A stretch of DNA of 64,000 nucleotides from Pelagerythrobacter aerophilus (GTDB lineage Bacteria > Pseudomonadota > Alphaproteobacteria > Sphingomonadales > Sphingomonadaceae): the NCBI RefSeq assembly GCF_003581645.1, contig NZ_QXFK01000014.1:310001-374000 (forward strand), read 5' to 3'. Both the position numbers and the translations under genes were made by a program. Below, piece by piece: positions 31,840 through 42,007 of this stretch. The notes below the pieces were generated by a model that did no database searches, was not told the DNA's origin, and saw only the letters and a program-made list of their open reading frames with translations. How positions within the stretch are numbered: position 1 is the first letter of the stretch; each line of letters starts with the position of its first letter.

Positions 31840-32393
31840 TGGAACGGGCCGATCCGAGATCACGGCGGGACGCTTACGGTTCGCGGATCAATCGCGCGCA
31901 TTCGCCGCTTCTCGCTTATACGGTCCCTTGGGCGACAATCCTGCTGGCCAGCCTGCTCCCCGTGTTTCCAATCGCAACGGCCGCACCGATCGTGCCGCCG
32001 GTTGGGCTGATGACGATGCTTGCCTGGCGGCTCGTGCGGCCCGGGCTGCTGCCAGTCTGGGCCGGCTTCCCGCTCGGCATGTTCAACGACCTCTTCAGCG
32101 GTCAGCCGTTCGGCAGCGGAATCCTGCTGTGGTCGCTGGCGATGATCGTGGTCGAGGCGATCGAAACCCGTTTTCCCTGGCGCAGTTTCGTTCAGGACTG
32201 GTTGATCGCCGTGGGTATAGTCACCTGCAGCATCGTCGCGGCAGCGTGCCTGTCGGGCGCCTCGCTGGGTCCGCCCCTCTTCGCCGCCCTCATGCCCCAG
32301 GTCTTGCTGTCGCTGATGCTCTATCCCATTATCGCGCGAATGATCTCCACCCTTGATCGGTTCAGGCTGCTGCGCGTTCGGATTCTCGGCTGA
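31839..32393 (+). CDS. mreD: Rod shape-determining protein MreD
   Basis: 184-aa polytopic inner-membrane protein of the elongasome. About five hydrophobic segments between residues 25 and 170, with the family-typical GMFNDLFSGQPFG loop near 80. Identified mainly by position, size and topology. TGATG overlaps at both ends couple it to mreC and mrdA. Confidence 0.88.
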   Translation: MERADPRSRRDAYGSRINRAHSPLLAYTVPWATILLASLLPVFPIATAAPIVPPVGLMTMLAWRLVRPGLLPVWAGFPLGMFNDLFSGQPFGSGILLWSLAMIVVEAIETRFPWRSFVQDWLIAVGIVTCSIVAAACLSGASLGPPLFAALMPQVLLSLMLYPIIARMISTLDRFRLLRVRILG

Positions 32394-34435
32394 TGTTCCG
32401 CAGGAAACCGCTGTTCCGCAAAGCTCCGCACGTCCAGATCACCTCCGCCACGCTCGATAACACGTACGACCGGCGCAGCTTCGTGGTGGCTGGTTTCGGT
32501 GCGAGCATCGGCCTGCTGCTGGCGGGCCGGATGAGCTATCTAGCGATTGCCGAGAACGAGAAGTACGAGACGGAGGCGGAAAGCAACCGCGTCAACCTGT
32601 CGCTGATCCCGCCTCGCCGCGGGTGGATCATCGATCGCAACGGTGCGCCGCTCGCATCCAACCGCGCCGACTTCCGTGTCGACGTGATACCGGAGCGGAT
32701 GAACCACCCCGAGCAGCAGATGGCGGTTCTGCAGGAGGTGCTGAACCTCGACCAGGCCGCCATGGCCGACTTGCGCGAGCAGATCGAGCAGACACGGGGA
32801 TTCCGGCCCGTCGAAGTTGCCAGCGGTCTTTCCTACGAACAATTCGCGGCCCTGAGCGTTCGCCTGCCCAACCTTCCGGGCGTGGTGCCTCAGCGCGGCT
32901 ATTCGCGCTATTATCCCACCGGTCCCGCAGTCGGGCACCTGATCGGTTATGTCGGACCGGCCTCGGCCGAAGAGTACGAGAAGGACCGCAATCCGCTGCT
33001 GATCACGCCCGGGTACAAGATCGGCAAGGACGGGCTGGAAAAGCAGTTCGAACAGCGGCTCCGCGGTGTCCCCGGCGCGCGGCGCGTGGAGGTGACCGCC
33101 ACCGGTCGCATCGTGCGCGATCTCGAAACGCGCGACGACATTCAGGGCAAGCCCATCAAACTGACCATCGACGGCCCGCTGCAGGACTATGCGGCGCGCC
33201 GCATCGGACTGGAATCCGGCTCCGTCGTGGTGATGGATTGCCGAACGGGCGACGTGCTGTGCATGGCCTCCATGCCCAGCTTCGACCCGAACAGCTTCTC
33301 CGACGGCATCGGCCGCGTCGAATATGCCATGCTGCGCGACGACGAGCGAGTTCCGCTGCGCAACAAGGTGCTGAAGGGACTCTACCCGCCCGGTTCGACC
33401 GTGAAGCCGATGGTGTCGATGGCGCTCTTGCGCGAGGGCGTCGATCCCGAAGAGACCGTCTATTGCGGGGGCGGTTTGCGGGTGGGCAACCGCGTGTTCC
33501 ACTGCTGGCAGCGCCGCGGCCATGGCCAGGTGAACATGGCCAAGGGCATTTACCAGAGCTGCGACGTCTATTTCTACCACCTGGCGCAGCGCATCGGGAT
33601 GGATCCGATCGCGGCGATGGCACACCGCTGCGGCATGGGGCAGGAATTCGACCTGCCGGTGCTCAGTCAGTTCTACGGCACGGTGCCGGATCCGGCATGG
33701 AAACTGGAGAAGTACGGCAGGGAGTGGCAGGCCTACGACACGGTCAATGCCACCATTGGCCAGGGCTACATGCTGGCGAACCCGCTCCAGCTCGCGGTCA
33801 TGGCATCGCGCTTGGCGAGCGGGCGGCACGTCGAACCGCATCTGCTGTTCGGCGAGTCCAAAGGCCATTTTCCTCCGGCAGACTTCGCCCCGGAGCACGT
33901 TGCGCTGGTGCGCAAGGCGATGAGCGACGTGATCAACGGACCCGGCACTGCCGGCCGGGCGCGGTTGCCGCTCGATGACGTGCTTATGGCCGGCAAGACC
34001 GGCACCGCGCAGGTGGTGTCGCTTTCCCGGTCCGATGGCCGTTCGGGCCCATGGAAGTATCGCGATCACGGCCTGTTCATCTTTTTCGCGCCCTACGACA
34101 ATCCCCGCTATGCCGGGGCTGTGGTAATCGAGCACGGCGGAGGTTCGAGCGCGGCCTACCCGATTGCGCGCGACGTGATGACGTTCCTGTTCGATCCGCG
34201 CAAAGGCGTGGAATCCCTGCATGCGCTGGAGAAGCAGTGGGGCGGCAATGCGCAGGAACGCCTTGCAGCCCGCTACGCGGCCTATGCCGCTCAGACGGGC
34301 GAGACGGTGCCGCCTGCTCCGCGGCGCGATGAGGAGATCTTCGCCCGTGTCGACGCGGAGGCGCGCGCCGCAGCGATGATCCCGGTGGCCGAGGCCACGG
34401 ACGCGGCCGTCAATCGATCGGATCTGGCCGAATGA
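32393..34435 (+). CDS. mrdA: Penicillin-binding protein 2 (peptidoglycan transpeptidase)
   Basis: Elongation-specific class B PBP, 680 aa. One N-terminal anchor (about 30-48), the non-catalytic dimerisation region (RRGWIIDRNG, about 74), then the transpeptidase. Active-site motifs: SxxK in PGSTVKP (about residue 334), SxD-type SCDVYFY (about 387) and KTG in AGKTGTAQV (about 534). The C-terminal tail beyond residue 610 is Ala/Arg-rich and variable. The stop overlaps rodA by 4 bases. Confidence 0.95.
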   Translation: MFRRKPLFRKAPHVQITSATLDNTYDRRSFVVAGFGASIGLLLAGRMSYLAIAENEKYETEAESNRVNLSLIPPRRGWIIDRNGAPLASNRADFRVDVIPERMNHPEQQMAVLQEVLNLDQAAMADLREQIEQTRGFRPVEVASGLSYEQFAALSVRLPNLPGVVPQRGYSRYYPTGPAVGHLIGYVGPASAEEYEKDRNPLLITPGYKIGKDGLEKQFEQRLRGVPGARRVEVTATGRIVRDLETRDDIQGKPIKLTIDGPLQDYAARRIGLESGSVVVMDCRTGDVLCMASMPSFDPNSFSDGIGRVEYAMLRDDERVPLRNKVLKGLYPPGSTVKPMVSMALLREGVDPEETVYCGGGLRVGNRVFHCWQRRGHGQVNMAKGIYQSCDVYFYHLAQRIGMDPIAAMAHRCGMGQEFDLPVLSQFYGTVPDPAWKLEKYGREWQAYDTVNATIGQGYMLANPLQLAVMASRLASGRHVEPHLLFGESKGHFPPADFAPEHVALVRKAMSDVINGPGTAGRARLPLDDVLMAGKTGTAQVVSLSRSDGRSGPWKYRDHGLFIFFAPYDNPRYAGAVVIEHGGGSSAAYPIARDVMTFLFDPRKGVESLHALEKQWGGNAQERLAARYAAYAAQTGETVPPAPRRDEEIFARVDAEARAAAMIPVAEATDAAVNRSDLAE

Positions 34436-35547
34436 ACTCGGTAATCCCTGCTCCCATCGCACGTCAGCCATGGGCAATGCTGCTTCCGCTTATCGCCCTG
34501 GTCGGCTTCGGCGCCATGGTGCTGTTCTCGGCAGCCGGGGGGAGTTGGGAGCCCTTCGCCACCTCGCATCTTCTACGCTTTCTCATCTTCCTCGTTATGG
34601 CCTGGGTCATGACGCTGTTCGGGCGCGAGTTCGTGCGTTTCGCAGCCTATCCGCTCTATGCCGTCCTCTTGATCCTTCTGGTGGCGGTGGAGGCGATCGG
34701 CTTCGTCGGCGGCGGCAGCCAGCGCTGGCTCGATCTCGGGGTGGTTCAACTTCAGCCTTCGGAGCTGATGAAGCCCGCAATCATCCTCGTCCTCGCCCGG
34801 TTCTACAGCGGTCTTCCTCCGAGCATGACCATGTCGTGGCGCGCGCTCGTACCTGCGGGCGTGCTGATCGCCATACCGATGGGGCTCGTTCTGCTGCAGC
34901 CGGATCTGGGCACCGCGTTGGCCATCGGCTTCGGCGGCGCCACGGTGATGTTTCTTGCAGGCCTGCCGCTGCGCTGGTTCATCACGGCCGGTATCGGCGC
35001 CCTGGTGGCGGCTCCCATCGCCTTTTTCTTCGGGCTGCATGACTATCAGCAACGCCGCGTGACGACGTTTCTCGATCCGGAGAGCGATCCGCTCGGCGCG
35101 GGCTACCACATCACGCAGTCGAAGATCGCGATCGGATCGGGCGGACTGTTCGGCAAGGGGTTCAACGAAGGTTCGCAGAGCCACCTCAACTACTTGCCCG
35201 AACCGCACACCGACTTCGTCTTTGCCACCATGGCGGAGGAATGGGGCCTCCTTGGCGGCCTCGCCGTGATCCTGATCTACGGCCTGATTATGCGCTGGGG
35301 CCTAAGCGTGGCGCGCAAGTCGCACGATCGCTTCGCCCGCCTGCTCGCGTCGGGTATGGTGGCGACGATGTTCTTCTACGTCGCGATCAACCTGATGATG
35401 GTGATGGGCCTCGCTCCGGTCGTCGGGATCCCCCTGCCTTTCATGAGCCATGGCGGATCGTCGATGATGACGAACATGATCTGCATCGGCACGCTCATGA
35501 TGGTCAACCGCTGGAACAGCCGCGCTCCGCGCAGCCAATTGAGCTAG
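34432..35547 (+). CDS. rodA: Rod shape-determining SEDS glycosyltransferase RodA
   Basis: Peptidoglycan polymerase partner of PBP2, 371 aa, about ten transmembrane helices. SEDS signatures: GGGSQRWLDLG (about 95), QPSELMKPA (about 104), QPDLGTA (about 158), and the C-terminal VVGIPLPFMSHGGSSM. ATGA overlap with mrdA. Final gene of the rod-shape cluster. Confidence 0.95.
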   Translation: MNSVIPAPIARQPWAMLLPLIALVGFGAMVLFSAAGGSWEPFATSHLLRFLIFLVMAWVMTLFGREFVRFAAYPLYAVLLILLVAVEAIGFVGGGSQRWLDLGVVQLQPSELMKPAIILVLARFYSGLPPSMTMSWRALVPAGVLIAIPMGLVLLQPDLGTALAIGFGGATVMFLAGLPLRWFITAGIGALVAAPIAFFFGLHDYQQRRVTTFLDPESDPLGAGYHITQSKIAIGSGGLFGKGFNEGSQSHLNYLPEPHTDFVFATMAEEWGLLGGLAVILIYGLIMRWGLSVARKSHDRFARLLASGMVATMFFYVAINLMMVMGLAPVVGIPLPFMSHGGSSMMTNMICIGTLMMVNRWNSRAPRSQLS

Positions 35548-35643
35548 AGCGAAAATCGGCTCTTTTCATGCGCGCGGAGATCGCTATATGCAGCGCCTCC
35601 CGAGTCGGGCGGCAGCAGCCGGCCCGTCGGTCTGACGGGATGT

Positions 35644-35719
<76 letters not shown>

Positions 35720-35911
35720 CCTTTTCAGAGGCTTAGCTGCCTTTCCCCTTTCCTTCCGAGATTGATCGCTTCGCGTTCCAGCAGCGAACCGGAGACGGTA
35801 TCGCCGTTGCACGTCCGCCCCAACATTTCTTGGGATAGGTTAGTCGTCGCCGATCCGGCAGAAGCGATGCGCGACCCGAAGGGCCCGTGCTCGCACAGGC
35901 TCTCACCTTCG
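35720..35911 (+). other. Non-coding stretch between tRNA-Lys and a terminator
   Basis: About 190 bases without a convincing frame. It ends in an intrinsic terminator that must belong to a plus-strand transcript, either the tRNA read-through or a separate small RNA. It was examined for an FMN riboswitch ahead of ribH; the conserved boxes are absent. Confidence 0.35.
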
Positions 35912-35941
35912 AGCCCCGCCTTCGGGTGGGGCTTTCTTTTT
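35912..35941 (+). terminator. Intrinsic terminator upstream of ribH
   Basis: AGCCCCGCC (35912-35920) pairs with GGTGGGGCT (35925-35933), one G-U, loop TTCG, followed by TTCTTTTT. It closes the tRNA-Lys transcript region and separates it from ribH. Confidence 0.85.
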
Positions 35942-36006
35942 GTCCCCTTCCCCTCCAGCGATCGCGTGGCTACGCCCGCGCTGGTTCATTGCCAGCGGAG
36001 AAAGAC

Positions 36007-36426
36007 ATGGCGCGCTTCCTGATCGTCGAAGCCCGGTTCTACGACCACCTCAACGACATGCTGATCGACGGCGCGCGGAGCGCGATCGAGGCGGCGGGGC
36101 ACGAAGCGGAAGTGCTGACCGTCCCGGGCGCGCTGGAAATTCCCGGCGCAATCGCCCTCGCGGCGGAAAGCGGCCGCTATGACGGGTTTGTCGGCATCGG
36201 CGTAGTCATTCGCGGCGAGACCTACCATTTCGAGATCGTCGCGGGCGAGAGCGCGCGCGGGATCATGGCACTGACGATGGACGGAATCGCCATCGGCAAC
36301 GGCATCCTGACGGTCGAGAACGAGCAGCAGGCCCTTGTCCGCGCGGACAAGAGGCAGAAGGACAAGGGCGGCGAAGCGGCGAAGGCCGCACTTGCGCTGC
36401 TCGCACTTCAGGAGAAGTTCGCGTGA
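36007..36426 (+). CDS. ribH: 6,7-dimethyl-8-ribityllumazine synthase
   Basis: Penultimate step of riboflavin synthesis, forms icosahedral or pentameric assemblies; 139 aa. Start ATG 36007 with GGAG nearby. Family features: the substrate loop [15 protein letters not shown] (about 40), [21 protein letters not shown] (about 68) with the catalytic His, and [13 protein letters not shown]. The family's usual 'TxxQA' stretch appears as VENEQQA. Not in a rib operon; it overlaps an aldo/keto reductase gene by 4 bases (GTGA). Confidence 0.94.
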   Translation: MARFLIVEARFYDHLNDMLIDGARSAIEAAGHEAEVLTVPGALEIPGAIALAAESGRYDGFVGIGVVIRGETYHFEIVAGESARGIMALTMDGIAIGNGILTVENEQQALVRADKRQKDKGGEAAKAALALLALQEKFA

Positions 36427-37352
36427 GCGTGCATCCGGCTATCGGCGGCATTCCGTTGGTGCTGGGCGGGAACGTCTTTGGCTGGACCGCCTCGGACGAC
36501 GAGAGCTTCGCCGTGCTTGATGCGTTCTACCAAGCCGGCGGTCGAATGATCGACACCGCAGACGTCTATTCCGCCTGGGTCGAGGGGCACAGGGGTGGCG
36601 AATCCGAACGGGTGATCGGCGCGTGGCTCGAATCGCGCGGCGTCCGCGGCGAGATGCTGATCCACACCAAGACCGGCATGCTGGGCGGCAAGGAGCTCTA
36701 TGAGCCGGCGCGCGTGCTGCGCTCGCTCGATGCGTCGCTGGAACGGCTGCGGACCGATTATCTCGATCTTTACTACGCTCACAAGGATTATCCCGAGCTA
36801 CCGGTGGAGCAGATCGTCGAAGCGTTCAACGGCACGATCGAGAGCGGGAAAGTGCGCGAGATCGGTGCCTCCAATTTCGATGCGGCGCGCCTCTCCGCCG
36901 CGGTCGAGGCCGCGGACGCGTCGGGCCGAGCGGCGTTCACCGTGCTGCAGAACGAATACAACCTCGTCTCCCGCGACAAGTACGATGAAGACCTGCAGGC
37001 GTTATGCACCGCACGGGGCATTGCCATGCTGCCGTTCTACGGTCTCGCTGCGGGCTATCTGAGCGGCAAGTACCGCACGCCTGAGGATTTCGAGCGAGGC
37101 GCGCGGTCGCGCAGTGTGAGAGCTTACGCCGAAAAAGGACGGCCAGTGCTCCGCGTCATGGACGAGATCGCTGCGGAAACCGGCGCCAGCCTGCCTGCGA
37201 TCGCCCTCGCCTGGCTGGTCCGCCAGCCCGGCATTCCGGCGCCGATCGCAAGCGCACGCACGATCGAGCAGTTGCGCGATCTGCTCGAGTTCACCCGGGT
37301 GCAGCTAAGCGAGGATCAGGTCGCGCGACTGACGGAATCCTTCTCGAGCTAA
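36423..37352 (+). CDS. Aldo/keto reductase
   Basis: NADPH-dependent oxidoreductase of the AKR family, 309 aa TIM barrel. GTG start at 36423 within the ribH stop. Catalytic tetrad is visible: Asp in MIDTADVYS (Tyr follows), Lys in HTKTGML and His/His-like in [11 protein letters not shown]. Cofactor region [16 protein letters not shown] is near the C-terminus. Substrate unknown. Confidence 0.92.
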   Translation: MSVHPAIGGIPLVLGGNVFGWTASDDESFAVLDAFYQAGGRMIDTADVYSAWVEGHRGGESERVIGAWLESRGVRGEMLIHTKTGMLGGKELYEPARVLRSLDASLERLRTDYLDLYYAHKDYPELPVEQIVEAFNGTIESGKVREIGASNFDAARLSAAVEAADASGRAAFTVLQNEYNLVSRDKYDEDLQALCTARGIAMLPFYGLAAGYLSGKYRTPEDFERGARSRSVRAYAEKGRPVLRVMDEIAAETGASLPAIALAWLVRQPGIPAPIASARTIEQLRDLLEFTRVQLSEDQVARLTESFSS

Positions 37353-37391
37353 GCTCAGGAACCTTCTCCCTGCCTGAGCGCTCGGGCTTGG

Positions 37392-37700
37392 ATGAACGGC
37401 TCGCTCGAATGGATCGCCGCGATCGGCACAATGATCGCTGCCGGTTTGATCGCCGCCGACCTCGGCCGCAAGGCCACCGGATGGGGCTTCGTCCTGTTCT
37501 GCGCGGTCGCAGTGACCTGGATCGTCTCCGGCCTTACCAGCGACGCTCTGCCGATCGCCGCGATGAACGCGATCCTCCTGCTCATCAACCTCTGGGGTGT
37601 CTGGCAGTATCTTCTCAGCCCGAAGAACCGGAAGAAGATCGAAAAGCTTGAGGAGCTCGAAGAGCAAGCCGAGCGCGAGGCCGAAGCCGAAAACGGCTAG
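37392..37700 (+). CDS. Small hypothetical membrane protein
   Basis: 102 aa, unrecognised. Three hydrophobic segments (about 8-24, 30-47, 55-75) followed by a highly charged helix (KNRKKIEKLEELEEQAEREA) likely to be a cytoplasmic coiled coil. Converges on eno with only 6 bases between the stops. Confidence 0.65.
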   Translation: MNGSLEWIAAIGTMIAAGLIAADLGRKATGWGFVLFCAVAVTWIVSGLTSDALPIAAMNAILLLINLWGVWQYLLSPKNRKKIEKLEELEEQAEREAEAENG

Positions 37701-37706
37701 GCCGCG

Positions 37707-39056
<1,350 letters not shown>

Positions 39057-39076
39057 CTAGGCGCCCTCTATGCGCC

Positions 39077-39101
39077 GGAACAATGCCACGCAAGTTACGT
39101 T
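39077..39101 (+). promoter_or_regulatory. Predicted EcfG general-stress promoter (stress cluster)
   Basis: GGAAC (39077-39081), 16-bp spacer, CGTT (39098-39101): an exact match to the alphaproteobacterial EcfG consensus GGAAC-N16/17-CGTT. It would start transcription near 39108, 66 bases before the ATG at 39174. Confidence 0.75.
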
Positions 39102-39173
39102 GCGACACAGAACCTTGAAACCGCCGTCCGGCGGTGGTGGATAACGAACCAATTGAGGGCTAAGGAACGAGAC

Positions 39174-39776
39174 ATGGCTGACGCGACGACCTCCAGCACG
39201 AGCAAGAAGAAAACCACCAGGAAGACGGCGGCCAAGCCGGCCGCCCCGGCCACGGCAACCGCGGCGGCCGCGCCCGCAGGCGCCGGAACGACGACCGATC
39301 ATCGCACGGAAGCGAAGTCACGCTTCAATTCCGCACTCGAGGAAGCCAAAGCCGGCGCTGCGGCGCTCAAGGCCGAAGCTGCCGACCGTGCCGTCGCTTA
39401 CCGCGATCAGGCCAAGGGCCGTTCCGAGGACTGGGTGGAAGAGGCGAAAACCTATGGCCGGCAGGCCAAGGGCAAGAGCAAGGAACTCGCGACCGAAGGC
39501 AAGGCCAAGGCTAGCGAGGCGCTTTCCTCGCTCAGCAGGATGGTCTCGGAGAATGCCACTGCGATCGACGAGAAATTCGGCGCGCAGTACGGCGACTATG
39601 CGCGCAAGGCGTCCCGCAGCCTGGAGGAAGCCTCGGTCAAGCTCGACAGCAAGAGCGTCGACGATCTGAGCGAGGACGCGCGCGAGATGGTTCGCAAGAG
39701 CCCGGGGCTTGCGGTCGGCCTGGCCGCGGTCGCGGGTTTCATGCTGGCGCGGATGTTCCGCGGCAGCCGCGACTGA
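39174..39776 (+). CDS. DUF883/ElaB-like membrane-anchored protein
   Basis: 200 aa; start ATG 39174 (the longer frame reaches into the promoter). N-terminal Lys/Ala/Thr-rich disordered region like a histone tail (KKKTTRKTAAKPAAPATA), a long Ala/Lys/Glu helix (about 50-170), and one C-terminal hydrophobic helix, LAVGLAAVAGFMLARMF. This layout matches ElaB/YqjD-type inner-membrane, ribosome-associated stress proteins. First gene of a four-gene cluster behind an EcfG promoter. Exact function unknown. Confidence 0.8.
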   Translation: MADATTSSTSKKKTTRKTAAKPAAPATATAAAAPAGAGTTTDHRTEAKSRFNSALEEAKAGAAALKAEAADRAVAYRDQAKGRSEDWVEEAKTYGRQAKGKSKELATEGKAKASEALSSLSRMVSENATAIDEKFGAQYGDYARKASRSLEEASVKLDSKSVDDLSEDAREMVRKSPGLAVGLAAVAGFMLARMFRGSRD

Positions 39777-39801
39777 TCTTCCGCACCCCGCGGTGGCATC
39801 C

Positions 39802-40203
39802 ATGCAAGACGAGCCCCTGCCGTACGCGCAGGACGGCGACGAGGAACCCGGCGGAGAATCTCCCCGCTCGGGCTCTTCGTTGACCGACGATCTCGTGGCG
39901 CTGCTGGACGATGGGAAGACCTATCTGGAGGCTGAGAAAGCCTACCAGAAGAGCCGCGCGATCTATGCCGCGCACGAAGGCAAGAACGGCATCATCCACG
40001 GACTGGTCGCCTTCGCGCTCATCCACACAGCGTTGATCGGGCTTGTCGTCGGCGCGGTGATCGCGCTCGCGCCCATCCTGACCATCTGGGGTGCCACCGC
40101 GCTCGTTACGGGCGTGCTGCTGATCTCCGGGATCGTTCTCGCGCGCAAGGCGCTGGCCCATTTCAGGGATGCCGGCAACAGCTTCACGGACGATGGGCAA
40201 TGA
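39802..40203 (+). CDS. Phage-holin-family (PF07332-like) membrane protein
   Basis: 133 aa, chosen start ATG 39802. Acidic N-terminus, helix (DDGKTYLEAEKAYQKSRAIY) and two hydrophobic segments (about 65-85 and 90-112). Resembles the putative Actinobacterial holin-X/phage holin family protein often found beside YqjD-like genes. It is not evidence of a prophage. ATGA overlap with the next gene. Confidence 0.75.
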   Translation: MQDEPLPYAQDGDEEPGGESPRSGSSLTDDLVALLDDGKTYLEAEKAYQKSRAIYAAHEGKNGIIHGLVAFALIHTALIGLVVGAVIALAPILTIWGATALVTGVLLISGIVLARKALAHFRDAGNSFTDDGQ

Positions 40204-40514
40204 GCGATCCCCAGCGCAAGATGATCGAAGATCGCGCGTTGCGTGACGCGGCTTTTGCGCTGGTCAAGGCCGACATCGCTCATCTTCGCGTCGATCTCAC
40301 CACCAAGGGCATCGGTGCGCGCTTCCTCGACCGGGTTGCCGAAGGGGCGAGCGACGTGCTCGACGAAGCCGCCGAAGTGGCCGGGAACAACCGCGGTGTG
40401 CTGTTCACGCTGCTCGCTGCAGTGGTGCTCTGGCTGACGCGCAACCCGCTCCTCGCACTGTTCGACGACGAGGACGGCGAGGACGAAGAATCCGAGGAAC
40501 CCGAGCGCGATTGA
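40200..40514 (+). CDS. Small hypothetical protein with C-terminal anchor
   Basis: 104 aa, unrecognised. Soluble N-terminal half, a hydrophobic helix (about 67-84: GVLFTLLAAVVLWLTRNP), and an acidic tail (DDEDGEDEESEEPERD). It starts inside the stop of the holin-like gene. A second EcfG promoter overlaps its 3' end. Confidence 0.7.
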   Translation: MSDPQRKMIEDRALRDAAFALVKADIAHLRVDLTTKGIGARFLDRVAEGASDVLDEAAEVAGNNRGVLFTLLAAVVLWLTRNPLLALFDDEDGEDEESEEPERD

Positions 40515-40521
40515 GCCCGTT
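40496..40521 (+). promoter_or_regulatory. Second predicted EcfG promoter
   Basis: GGAAC (40496-40500), 17-bp spacer, CGTT (40518-40521). Lies across the end of the upstream gene and 37 bases before ATG 40558, and would give a short leader of about 30 bases. Confidence 0.65.
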
Positions 40522-40557
40522 CGATCCAAGACAATCCATTCCAGCGGAGACGAACCG

Positions 40558-41052
40558 ATGGCCGACAAGCAAAAACGCGAAGAACTGAAAAACCGGATCG
40601 AGGCGGGTCAGCAACGCCACGCTAACCGCACGGTCGGCGATTATGCACGCGAGGCGCGCGATACGGCGACCGCATTCGTTAAGGATCATCCTGTGGCGAC
40701 GGTGGTCGGCGGGGTGGCGATCGGCGTGATCGTCGCCAGCATGGTTCCCGGACCGGGACGACGGATGCGCAAACAGGCGACTAGGCGCGGTTCTGCGCTC
40801 GCCGCGATGGCAGCCGAGATCGGTCTCGCCTACGGTGCCAGCCTTATCGACAGTCTGGGCACTGCCGCCCGTGCAAGCGGCGACCGGCTCGAGGATCTGG
40901 GCGACGCGATCGGCGACAGCGCGCACGATCTGCGCAGGCAGGCGAGCCTGCAAGGCAGCGCCGCCAGCGAAGGCGCGCGGCGTCTGACGCGCGAAGTGAG
41001 CAAGAAGACCGGCCGCAAGGTTCGCGATCTGCGAGCGCGAATGGCGCACTGA
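40558..41052 (+). CDS. YtxH/DUF883-like stress membrane protein
   Basis: 164 aa. Charged N-terminal helix (KQKREELKNRIEAGQQRH), a hydrophobic segment (about 42-62: HPVATVVGGVAIGVIVASM), then Arg/Lys-rich and amphipathic helices. Overall similar to YqjD/YtxH-like proteins. Own EcfG promoter plus probable read-through from the upstream cluster. Closed by a strong terminator. Function unknown. Confidence 0.75.
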   Translation: MADKQKREELKNRIEAGQQRHANRTVGDYAREARDTATAFVKDHPVATVVGGVAIGVIVASMVPGPGRRMRKQATRRGSALAAMAAEIGLAYGASLIDSLGTAARASGDRLEDLGDAIGDSAHDLRRQASLQGSAASEGARRLTREVSKKTGRKVRDLRARMAH

Positions 41053-41075
41053 TCGGGTCCTTCGGGTAACGCATG

Positions 41076-41110
41076 CGGCGCGGCGGGCTTGCCTGCCGCG
41101 CCGTTTGCTT
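41076..41110 (+). terminator. Intrinsic terminator of the stress cluster
   Basis: CGGCGCGGCGGG (41076-41087) pairs with CCTGCCGCGCCG (41092-41103), one G-U, loop CTTG, followed by TTTGCTT. Ends the cluster at 39174-41052. Confidence 0.85.
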
Positions 41111-41149
41111 TAATGCCCGCGCCGTCCTCCCCAAGACCCGAGATCAGAT

Positions 41150-41380
41150 ATGGAAGAAACCGAAGCCAAGCAGCGGCTGCACCTCGTAATGGGCGGCCGC
41201 GTCAAGGATCCGCGGAGCCTGGAGTTCCAGGACCCGGAAAGCATTCACGTGGTGGGTGTGTTCAGCGACTACGAAGACGCGGTCGAAGCCTGGCGCTCGA
41301 ACGCCCAGCGTACGGTCGACGACGCGGAAATGAAGTACGTCGTCGTCCATCTTCACCGGCTGTTGACGCCGGAGGTGTGA
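41150..41380 (+). CDS. DUF4170 domain protein
   Basis: 76-aa soluble protein, full length for DUF4170: LHLVMGGRVKDPRSLEF at the start, HVVGVFSDYEDAVEAWRSNAQ in the middle, KYVVVHLHRL at the end. Function unknown. Ends at a hairpin shared with the convergent greA. Confidence 0.85.
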   Translation: MEETEAKQRLHLVMGGRVKDPRSLEFQDPESIHVVGVFSDYEDAVEAWRSNAQRTVDDAEMKYVVVHLHRLLTPEV

Positions 41381-41389
41381 GGCGGCTGC

Positions 41390-41411
41390 AGCCCCCGCTT
41401 GCGCGGGGGCT
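41390..41411. terminator. Bidirectional hairpin between DUF4170 and greA
   Basis: AGCCCCCGC (41390-41398) and GCGGGGGCT (41403-41411) pair perfectly around TTGC. T-tracts are weak on both sides. Confidence 0.55.
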
Positions 41412-41422
41412 CAGCTTTGCAC

Positions 41423-41899
41423 TCAGATGAATTCGATCTTGTCGACGAGGTAGAACTTGTCGCCCGAGGGAACGGTGACTTCGATCTCGTCACCCACGCT
41501 CTTGCCGATCAGCGCACGGCCAAGCGGCGAATTGTAGGATATCCGCCCCTTGTTCGCGTCGGCCTCCGTCTGACCGACGATCTGGTATTTCACCGGCTTG
41601 TCATTGTCGTCGAGCAGAGTGACGGTGGCGCCGAATACGATCTTGTCGCCCGACAGCGTCGAGGGATCGATGATCTGCGCGCGGCTGACCCGATCCTCGA
41701 TATCCGCGATCTGCGCTTCGACCTGGCCCTGCCGCTCCTTCGCGGCATGATATTCGGCATTCTCCGAAAGGTCGCCGTGTGCGCGTGCTTCCTCGATCGC
41801 GTCGACGATCTTCGGACGTTCCGCACGCAGAGTCTTGAGATCGGCCGTCAGCCGCTCATAACCCTCCGCCAGCATCGGAACCTTTTCCATCGTAGCCAT
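41423..41899 (-). CDS. greA: Transcription elongation factor GreA
   Basis: Rescues backtracked RNA polymerase by stimulating transcript cleavage; 158 aa. N-terminal antiparallel coiled coil with the catalytic acidic tip ([21 protein letters not shown], about 37-57) and the C-terminal FKBP-like domain ([18 protein letters not shown]). Start at 41899; the next ATG is three codons in. It lies downstream of carB, 108 bases away. Confidence 0.95.
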   Translation of the reverse strand: MATMEKVPMLAEGYERLTADLKTLRAERPKIVDAIEEARAHGDLSENAEYHAAKERQGQVEAQIADIEDRVSRAQIIDPSTLSGDKIVFGATVTLLDDNDKPVKYQIVGQTEADANKGRISYNSPLGRALIGKSVGDEIEVTVPSGDKFYLVDKIEFI

Positions 41900-42007
41900 C
41901 GCGTCTTTCCTCCAGGCGGTCCCGCAACGGCAACTCGCCGTTCCGCTCCTCCCTCGGGAGGCGGCGATTGAACGGTGAATTGTCCGGAAGAGGGAACCGC
42001 AGTTGTT

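Noticed and set aside
32540-34477. 645-residue open frame antisense to mrdA
   Set aside because: Shadow of the PBP2 gene, whose catalytic motifs are all intact on the plus strand.
35720-36006. FMN riboswitch ahead of ribH
   Set aside because: None of the conserved FMN boxes (AGGGTGAAATTC-like, GATTCGGT-like) is present, and an intrinsic terminator simply ends the upstream transcript.
39802-40203. Prophage remnant suggested by a holin-family protein
   Set aside because: Neighbours are stress-type membrane proteins under EcfG promoters. No phage structural, integrase or lysis genes are present.
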